Source: Deltaproteobacteria bacterium
GTDB taxonomy: Bacteria; Bdellovibrionota; Bdellovibrionia; Bdellovibrionales; Bdellovibrionaceae
Reading direction: 5' to 3'
DNA: 64,000 bases
Assembly: GCA_017302835.1 (NCBI GenBank)
Contig: JAFLCC010000002.1
Location: 124,001-188,000, forward strand
Below, piece by piece: positions 58,751-64,000 of the stretch (its first letter is position 1; the number at the start of each line of letters is the position of its first letter). Under the pieces are notes generated by a model, which did no database searches, had not been told where the DNA came from, and was given only the letters and a program-made list of their open reading frames with translations. The position numbers and the translations under genes were made by a program.

Positions 58751-60160
58751 TTATTTGTAGAACCTGAGGCACATCATATTTATTTTTTCATTTCCAATCA
58801 TTTCGCTAAAATAAGTAATTTCAGCTATTAAATTATCCTGATGCTGGAGACTTAAGTCAGAAAGAATTCTCAATTGGTTGACTTGAAAATCTATAAATTT
58901 TGTTTCTCCATTTAAATTAAAATACTCCATAGCTTTATTTATTTCGTCCACTTGCGAATGGAAAATGTTTGAAAAACTCGCACCCTCTGCCAAAAGAATT
59001 TCTATTTTTCTTGAAACCATTTCATTAGGCGCATTGCTTCGATTTATTTTTTCAATCAACACAGAAAGTTTTTCCAAGAACACATGGGTACGCTCATTGA
59101 TTCGTTCAATAATGAGAGGAATAGAAACAAGTGCCTCACTAGAGCTGAAATTTGATTTTGAAATCTCAATGATGCGACCATAATAATATTTTAATTTTCC
59201 TGGAAGACTCAAAACTTTACTTCGAAGTTGCTCAAGTTTTTCTAAACCTTTTTTTAACTGATTTTCTTCATAGTGTTTTTTTATTGCGATAGGAAAGTCC
59301 TTCTCCAATTCCTTTAAATTATTGGTCGTTTCGGATTGCCAATTTCTAAAGTCTGAATACGACTGCGACAAACGCGATTTATAATTTGGAACTCCAAAAA
59401 ACAATGGTTTTTTTATTCCAGGTAAAGATTCTTGAATGCGAATAAGATTACCCGCTTGTTTTTCAATCACATCTATAACTGACTGAACAAGGGGCTGAAT
59501 AGTTAAATCCACTTGTTTTTGAAATTCAATCAGATTGGATAACGCTATTTTCATCATCTGATTTTCCATATAAATTTTTTGATGGAGATTATCGGAAGAA
59601 ACTCCAAACATGTGATTTAGTGGTATTGAATTTTGCATAAATCGAATTGTTAAAATGATCCCATGATGAAGCGCCACTAAATATGCCTGTGAACTCTTGT
59701 TCACTTGTCTTGGGTCATTCATCTCCTCTTTCATGGATTTTTCTAAAGTTGAAATGATTGATTTTATATGTTTCAAATTTTGACTAAGATTCACTGTTTC
59801 GTTCTCTTTTAAAGAAGGATGAAAGATTTTGTTTAATGATTCAATGGCTGAATCAAAGGCAGGAAGAGGTGGATTTTCTTTTGAAATCAGGTAATTTGAG
59901 ACATATTCTTGGATAAGAAAGTCGGCTGATTTCATTACAAATAGTCTATTTTGGTTATCCGCATCTACTTCAAGTTGTGATTTGACGGTTTGAATTGCTG
60001 GCAGGAGCCCAGTTAAGAACCCAACCCGGTGTGAAATCAATTCTTCAGCTGTTTCTGCGTGAAACAAAGAAAAACCAAATGCCAAACTTGGTAAGATGTG
60101 TGACCAAAAAAATGACATAAATAGGAGGAGCTGTTTTGTTTTATGCGTCTTAGTAGTCAT
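58751..60160 (-). CDS. Large helical secreted protein, unknown function
   Basis: 469 residues from the ATG at 60160; the frame opens at 60190, but that start adds ten residues of no clear signal. A signal peptide-like stretch (QLLLFMSFFWSHILPSLAFG) precedes a long all-helical chain rich in Leu, Ile, Lys, Glu and Asn with coiled-coil character throughout. No cysteine motifs and no named domain. Possibly a periplasmic structural or sensing protein. It is convergent with smpB. Confidence 0.6.
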   Translation of the reverse strand: MTTKTHKTKQLLLFMSFFWSHILPSLAFGFSLFHAETAEELISHRVGFLTGLLPAIQTVKSQLEVDADNQNRLFVMKSADFLIQEYVSNYLISKENPPLPAFDSAIESLNKIFHPSLKENETVNLSQNLKHIKSIISTLEKSMKEEMNDPRQVNKSSQAYLVALHHGIILTIRFMQNSIPLNHMFGVSSDNLHQKIYMENQMMKIALSNLIEFQKQVDLTIQPLVQSVIDVIEKQAGNLIRIQESLPGIKKPLFFGVPNYKSRLSQSYSDFRNWQSETTNNLKELEKDFPIAIKKHYEENQLKKGLEKLEQLRSKVLSLPGKLKYYYGRIIEISKSNFSSSEALVSIPLIIERINERTHVFLEKLSVLIEKINRSNAPNEMVSRKIEILLAEGASFSNIFHSQVDEINKAMEYFNLNGETKFIDFQVNQLRILSDLSLQHQDNLIAEITYFSEMIGNEKINMMCLRFYK

Positions 60161-60351
60161 AATATGAAGGACACTCAAAAATAATGCCAAAAATTTTCAA
60201 AAAGGTTTAGTTCGTAGTACGGTACGTAGTGAAGAATAAGCTCCCCATAAACTTTTTTATAAAAATTGATATTAATTTTAGAATGCAGGGAAAGGATTTT
60301 ATTTTACCTCAAGGCCTATTATTGTGAAAACATTTAGGATAGTTTGAGTTT

Positions 60352-60999
60352 TTAAGCAGATTTTTTCTTTTTTTGATTTAACTGTTGTGTGGGATGTTGA
60401 GAGATTTCCTCAAATTCGAGTCCAATTCTTTGAGATTTAGAGATAACTAGATCTCTCCAAGCTTGGTAGGAATCTCTATTATTTGGGTCAACAATGATGC
60501 TTTGTAAAAGTTTTAATTCAACTTCTGTGTTCGTTTTGAGTGACCTTTGAAAGTAGTCATAAATAATCTTAATTGATTTAAAATCATCCTTTGTTTCATC
60601 AAACTCAATTTGATGTTGCCAGTGTCCTTGCATCATTTGTTGTAGATGTTTTTCAATTTGATGAATAGGATATAAAATATTCTTTGTAAACTTAAGTCCA
60701 AAGTATATTGAAAAAGTTAAAAGCGATAAGAAGCTCATGCCAAAAAGCATCCAAATCCAGCGTTTTTCTTGATTCAAGTTCTCTACAAGTTGAGGATACA
60801 AATCAAATGCTAGTTTCTCAAATAAGATATAGTTTTTTTCAAGAAGATAGATTAATGGTAAGCTAGTGCTCGAAAACGCAACTAATAATATAACTGAAAA
60901 TATGGCAATATATCTCCATTGGAATTGAGTATCGTGGATCGAATACGATTCTCTTGATTTAGAGTTTTTTGAGTGCCATTTCCTTGGTCCAAATATCAT
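60352..60999 (-). CDS. Two-helix membrane protein with HAMP-like domain
   Basis: 215 residues. Cytoplasmic basic N-terminus, membrane helix 1 (about 29-51), a periplasmic part of about 30 residues, membrane helix 2 (about 80-102), then a HAMP-like segment (TKNILYPIHQIEKHLQQMMQGHWQHQIEF) and a helical C-terminus. No kinase or methyl-accepting domain follows. It has the same plan as the HAMP-like tail of the LspA fusion at 17.3 kb and of stand-alone HAMP proteins in related bacteria. Signalling partner unknown. Confidence 0.68.
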   Translation of the reverse strand: MIFGPRKWHSKNSKSRESYSIHDTQFQWRYIAIFSVILLVAFSSTSLPLIYLLEKNYILFEKLAFDLYPQLVENLNQEKRWIWMLFGMSFLSLLTFSIYFGLKFTKNILYPIHQIEKHLQQMMQGHWQHQIEFDETKDDFKSIKIIYDYFQRSLKTNTEVELKLLQSIIVDPNNRDSYQAWRDLVISKSQRIGLEFEEISQHPTQQLNQKKKKSA

Positions 61000-61067
61000 A
61001 CTAGTCCTATCGGTTTTTTTCTAAAAAAATAATTACAAAATTAATTTTTAGCTTTAATCTAGTCTTA

Positions 61068-61724
61068 ATGAATAAACGAAAACTAGTGACATCCCTACTT
61101 TTAGCTATAAGTGTGAGCTCTTGCAGCCATTCGACCTCATCAAAATCAGACTCAACTTTGGTCGGTGAAAAGTATTTGCTTTTGGAAGACAGATCTAGGC
61201 TAGAAGAACTTCGTAAGGAAGTTCCAAAAGAGAAAAAAATAGAAAATGATGAGTTTGCATTGAGTCTCCAGTGGATGAATGAGGTAAAGCTCAATCCTTC
61301 GGACATACGGTCCAAATTTTCAGATCGAGTTTCTAAAAATAGAAATTCATTTAACCGTGATTTAAACTCTGTTCGTGAAGAATTTACTAAAGCCGAAAGA
61401 CAAAAAAGAGAAGAATTTAACAGCAATATGGGTTCAGAAAGAGCAGCGATTTCTAGTCGGAAGAAAAGCTTTAATGACAAAAAAGTATTGTACGATGAAC
61501 TTGAGAATAAACGAAAAGACTTTTCAGCAAAGCAAAAAATTGAAAGGGATACTTTCGAAGAAGAATTAAGAGAAAAAAGAAGATCATTTGAAGACTATAT
61601 TAAACAGAAAACGGACACATTTAATATGGATTTAAAAACTTATACGATTGAATTCAACGAGAGAAAGAAAGTCGAAAACCAAGTCAAAAAAAACTTGGTC
61701 AAACAGCCAGCTAAAGAGCCTTAG
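61068..61724 (+). CDS. Coiled-coil lipoprotein
   Basis: 218 residues. The signal peptide ends in VSSC (lipidated C19). The mature part is almost entirely a charged coiled coil, with repeating Phe-rich heptads such as FTKAERQKREEFNSNM, FSAKQKIERDTFEEELREKRRSFEDYIKQ. It is likely attached to a membrane and may span or brace the periplasm. No family recognised. It is convergent with the PilZ gene, 5 bp apart. Confidence 0.66.
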   Translation: MNKRKLVTSLLLAISVSSCSHSTSSKSDSTLVGEKYLLLEDRSRLEELRKEVPKEKKIENDEFALSLQWMNEVKLNPSDIRSKFSDRVSKNRNSFNRDLNSVREEFTKAERQKREEFNSNMGSERAAISSRKKSFNDKKVLYDELENKRKDFSAKQKIERDTFEEELREKRRSFEDYIKQKTDTFNMDLKTYTIEFNERKKVENQVKKNLVKQPAKEP

Positions 61725-61729
61725 GACTA

Positions 61730-62431
61730 TCAGGTTCCTATTTTAGAAAGAAAGTTTCGATAGAGGTCCATATTTATGGAATACAAAAGTTTTTCATTCT
61801 CCTTTGTAATTTGAAAAAATTCAAATCCATAGTAAAATAAAGAATATTTCTTTCCTGCAAGGGTTTCCGTCTCTTCTTTAAAGTGTCTAAGAACAGCTTG
61901 TGTTTTGACGACATCATTTGCCATCACTTTAATTTCGAGATCCATGAGATCATCTGGCTTTGCATTTTCAAGTGAGCTTTTGAAACAAACTCGAATTCCC
62001 GTTTTGCTTAGGTCATAGACGTTTCCAATTTGAATCAAATTGTTTTTCGTTTTGACAATGACTTTAGAGCTTATAGATTTGGGAAATACAAATCTGAAGT
62101 TATCTCTTCTTTGAATTTGAAAAACATCAATGTCTAAATTTAGATAAATTGCGAACTTATCTTTAACAAATGATGTTTTGAAGAGGTATAAGTCCTTTTT
62201 TTTATGGATAAATTGACAAACGACTTCAGTTCCGGACAGAATTTCTTTTTCAGCTTCATTGAATTTAAAATACAGCCTATTTGAATTTGTGATCTGAGAA
62301 GGCGTTATTGGAAAAAAATCTGAATCAGTTTTACAAATGATATCTTCAGGATATTTAACTAAGTCAGAGAAAACAGCGTTTCTTTCTGAAGTGGATATTT
62401 TTTTAAATTGATTATTTCCCTTTAAATCCAT
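61730..62431 (-). CDS. YcgR-like PilZ-domain protein
   Basis: 233 residues. A YcgR-type N-terminal domain (about 15-110) precedes a PilZ domain with intact cyclic di-GMP motifs: RRDNFRF near residue 111 (RRxxxR) and DLSKTGIRV (DxSxxG). YcgR homologs slow flagellar rotation by binding the motor when c-di-GMP is high; MotAB at 49.6-51.4 kb may be the target. No neighbour proves this. Confidence 0.82.
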   Translation of the reverse strand: MDLKGNNQFKKISTSERNAVFSDLVKYPEDIICKTDSDFFPITPSQITNSNRLYFKFNEAEKEILSGTEVVCQFIHKKKDLYLFKTSFVKDKFAIYLNLDIDVFQIQRRDNFRFVFPKSISSKVIVKTKNNLIQIGNVYDLSKTGIRVCFKSSLENAKPDDLMDLEIKVMANDVVKTQAVLRHFKEETETLAGKKYSLFYYGFEFFQITKENEKLLYSINMDLYRNFLSKIGT

Positions 62432-62447
62432 AATACTGATATTTGCA

Positions 62448-62741
62448 TTAAGCAGCTTTAGCCGTTGGACTAACGATTCCTTTGCTGGCCAGGGCTTGAC
62501 AGCAACTCGCCCAAAAAGTTTCTTTTAGTTTCAGCTCATTGGAAGTAAATTTTAATTTGGGAAAATCATTTTTATCTAAACAGTCAATAAACGTTTCTTT
62601 TGAACAATTTCGAAGAATTTTTATCAACATATTGAAGTGAACATCTGTAAAGTTTTTCGAGTCGACCATGATTTGCTTTAGGCCCTTCTCGGGTGTTTGG
62701 GATAGAAAAGTGTGAATTTCATTTGAATCGTATTGAGACAT
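62448..62741 (-). CDS. Small helical protein, unknown function
   Basis: 97 residues, all helical by composition, with several cysteines (RNCSKETFIDCLDKND, FWASCCQALASKG). No signal peptide. It is 16 bp before the YcgR-like gene on the same strand and 142 bp after the S30AE-like gene, from which a terminator separates it. Function not recognised; a regulatory partner of the PilZ protein is possible. Confidence 0.55.
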   Translation of the reverse strand: MSQYDSNEIHTFLSQTPEKGLKQIMVDSKNFTDVHFNMLIKILRNCSKETFIDCLDKNDFPKLKFTSNELKLKETFWASCCQALASKGIVSPTAKAA

Positions 62742-62809
62742 GTGACCTCCATTGTTGGTTCTCTATCGGAATTTAGAAATAAATATTTAAAAATAAATTT
62801 AATAATTTG

Positions 62810-62846
62810 GCTGAAAAAAAAAGCGACGGATTTTATCCATCGCTTT
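62810..62846 (-). terminator. Strong rho-independent terminator of the S30AE-like gene
   Basis: On the minus strand AAAGCGATGGAT pairs with ATCCGTCGCTTT over twelve positions (one G-U) with a 3-base loop (62820-62846), followed by a run of about nine T. On the plus strand the G-U becomes a C-A mismatch, so it works mainly in the minus direction, ending the transcript that starts at 63239. Confidence 0.85.
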
Positions 62847-62882
62847 TTGGTGCTAGATTCGAGCCTCCCTAACTTATTGTTT

Positions 62883-63239
62883 TCAATAAGTTAAAGCATG
62901 TTCTCCTCTTCTTTTGAAACGACGATGATCGTTTTTTTTGGTTGAACACTTAGATAATGAGGCACTCACAGCTTTTGTTGCATTTTTAATGGCTAGGTAT
63001 AAATCTTCCTCCTGTTTTAGATATTTTTGGTAATTTTTGTTAAATTCTGTTTTAAGTATAATTTCACAGCTAAAAAGTGGGTGCCGGTACTCAGTTCTGG
63101 CCCGAATAATATTCAAATAGACATCAACATCAGGACTTTCGACATGGAATTTATTAAAAATATCGTCTAGGCTATCGAGTAAAAAATCATTAACGGCCTC
63201 AGACTTACTCATATTGTTGAAGTGAACATTGATTCTCAT
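62883..63239 (-). CDS. S30AE/HPF-like ribosome hibernation factor
   Basis: 118 residues, the length of short hibernation-promoting factors. MRINVHFNNMSKSEAVNDFLLDSLDDIFNKF matches the start of the S30AE domain, and EEDLYLAIKNATKAVSASLSK the DxYxAIDxAxDKLxxQL motif. A TAGGAGG box precedes the ATG. HPF binds 30S subunits at the mRNA channel and dimerises ribosomes in stationary phase. It is divergent from the LysR gene. Confidence 0.72.
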   Translation of the reverse strand: MRINVHFNNMSKSEAVNDFLLDSLDDIFNKFHVESPDVDVYLNIIRARTEYRHPLFSCEIILKTEFNKNYQKYLKQEEDLYLAIKNATKAVSASLSKCSTKKNDHRRFKRRGEHALTY

Positions 63240-63369
63240 AAACTACCTCCTATGTTTAGCATCATTATGGAACAACAATATTCATAAATAAAATATATAA
63301 TATAAATACAATACATTTAAAATATTTATATGTTTACTTTGGAGATTATTTTGTTACATTTAACTTGAA

Positions 63370-64000
63370 GTGTTGAACTATAATCATCTGTATTATTTTT
63401 ATGAAGTGGCAAAGTTTGGAAGTATTTCCCATGCGGCTAAATATTTAAACCTTTCTCAACCCTCACTTAGTATTCAAATTAAGACTTTAGAAGGGAATTT
63501 AGGGTTCAAGCTAATTGAAAAAAAAGGACGAAATATAGCTTTAACTGAAAAAGGTCAAAAAGTCTTTTCTCAGTTTTCACGAGCCTTTCAATCCACACAA
63601 GATATGTTTTCTCGTATTGACAATAAAGACTTGAACAAATCACTCAAGATTGGAATCAACTTTGAGGTAGAGCCGGCCTTCGTCCTAGAAGTTTCTCAAA
63701 AGGTCCTTAAGAAAGTAAGTCATTTAGATAAAGTTAATTTGTCTTTAATAAAAGAAGAGCATTTGTTAGATAGGGATCCCTTCCTTGAGTTGGACATGTA
63801 CATAACGAATAGAAAAAGCACAGAAAGCAAGGTGTTTTTTCTTTTTAAAGCAATAAATATTCCCATCAATTTGTTTCAATCTAGAGTCCATAAAGTCAGT
63901 GAGGGAAATCTAATTTTGCCGGGAAAAGATCTGGTTTTAAGAGATGAAACGGAATTTTTTTTAGCGCAAAACACGATTGAACATTTGACTCCAGTGATTG
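63370..64000 (+). CDS. NhaR-like LysR-family regulator, 5' part
   Basis: At least 210 codons, open to the window edge; the 3' end is missing. The start is likely GTG at 63370 (or TTG 63373). LNYNHLYYFYEVAKFGSISHAAKYLNLSQPSLSIQIKTLEGNLGFKLIEKKGR is a typical LysR helix-turn-helix, and the LNYxHLYYFxxVAKxGS start is the NhaR-branch form. The start of the effector domain follows. NhaR senses Na+/H+ in E. coli; the ligand here is unknown. It is divergent from the S30AE gene across 130 bp of AT-rich DNA, the usual place for LysR operator sites. Confidence 0.88.
   Translation, partial: MLNYNHLYYFYEVAKFGSISHAAKYLNLSQPSLSIQIKTLEGNLGFKLIEKKGRNIALTEKGQKVFSQFSRAFQSTQDMFSRIDNKDLNKSLKIGINFEVEPAFVLEVSQKVLKKVSHLDKVNLSLIKEEHLLDRDPFLELDMYITNRKSTESKVFFLFKAINIPINLFQSRVHKVSEGNLILPGKDLVLRDETEFFLAQNTIEHLTPVI

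Noticed and set aside
61007-61480. 157-codon minus-strand frame opposite the coiled-coil lipoprotein
   Set aside because: Mirror frame of a Lys/Glu-rich coiled coil, which gives Ser/Phe/Leu-rich antisense sequence; the plus-strand gene has a lipobox and signal peptide.
1-64000. CRISPR arrays, transposases, prophage genes, toxin-antitoxin or restriction modules
   Set aside because: I looked on both strands and found no spaced repeat arrays, no transposase or integrase motifs (DDE, tyrosine recombinase) and no defence cassette genes.

Overview
The window is AT-rich Gram-negative chromosomal DNA and, in my reading, comes from a Bdellovibrionota (Bdellovibrio-like) bacterium. Support for this: a TIGR02147-family regulator (a family known mainly from Bdellovibrio and Fibrobacter), many lipobox proteins, Pal/CpoB envelope genes, a MotAB flagellar motor pair, an rsmH-ftsL-ftsI-murE-murF division cluster, PilZ proteins and a Flp/Tad-type pilin locus. 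Taxonomy is inferred from gene content, not from a marker gene. I see no rRNA, intact tRNA, CRISPR array, insertion sequence or prophage.

Layout. 1-8.9 kb: the 3' end of cheW, a TIGR02147 regulator, a small secreted protein, a pyruvate formate-lyase operon (pflB-pflA), a gene-poor 380-bp gap with a tRNA-like relic, two lipoproteins, and a compact operon of PhnA, a membrane-anchored cyclophilin and a histidine-rich membrane protein. 8.9-12 kb: a six-gene minus-strand locus with a Flp-type pilin, TadE-like minor pilins and a CpaB-like protein but no ATPase or secretin. 12-21.4 kb: folD, an RlmI-type methyltransferase, a GPH/MFS transporter, a signal peptidase II fused to a HAMP-like module, a lytic transglycosylase, and thyA-folA. 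21.5-25.8 kb: a 46-codon membrane peptide, a GH15-like gene broken by one in-frame TAG, hpt, and a uracil-phosphoribosyltransferase-like gene. 25.9-32.8 kb: the division cluster, ending after murF; MurE carries an unusual tetrapeptide repeat. 32.8-40.6 kb: a large gluzincin/propeller/barrel surface protein divergent from pal-DUF4398-cpoB, a start-less cysteine-repeat reading frame, a structured intergenic region, and a two-gene unit behind a good sigma-54 promoter match. 40.6-45.9 kb: a minus-strand RNA/protein modification cluster (rluB-type, prmA, rsmE, RDD protein, rfaE2). 45.9-51.4 kb: membrane proteins, dsbD, and motAB behind a possible sigma-28 promoter. 51.4-64 kb: a DEAD-box helicase, an outer-membrane protein, a DnaQ-like exonuclease with a WYL-like tail, a second lytic transglycosylase, tsaD-rsmA-smpB, coiled-coil and PilZ proteins, an S30AE hibernation factor with a strong terminator, and the start of a NhaR-like LysR regulator.

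How the genes relate. Much of the window serves the cell envelope: septal peptidoglycan synthesis (FtsL, FtsI, MurE, MurF), peptidoglycan cutting (two paralogous transglycosylases), outer-membrane tethering (Pal, CpoB), lipoprotein maturation (LspA) and disulfide supply (DsbD). A second theme is translation upkeep (RsmH, RsmA, RsmE, RlmI-like, RluB-like, PrmA, TsaD, SmpB, S30AE protein). I found no single cassette that is clearly a new defence or mobile system. The best novelty candidates are the LspA-HAMP fusion, the orphan pilin locus, the three-part surface protease, the sigma-54 unit at 38.5-40.6 kb, and the MurE repeat.
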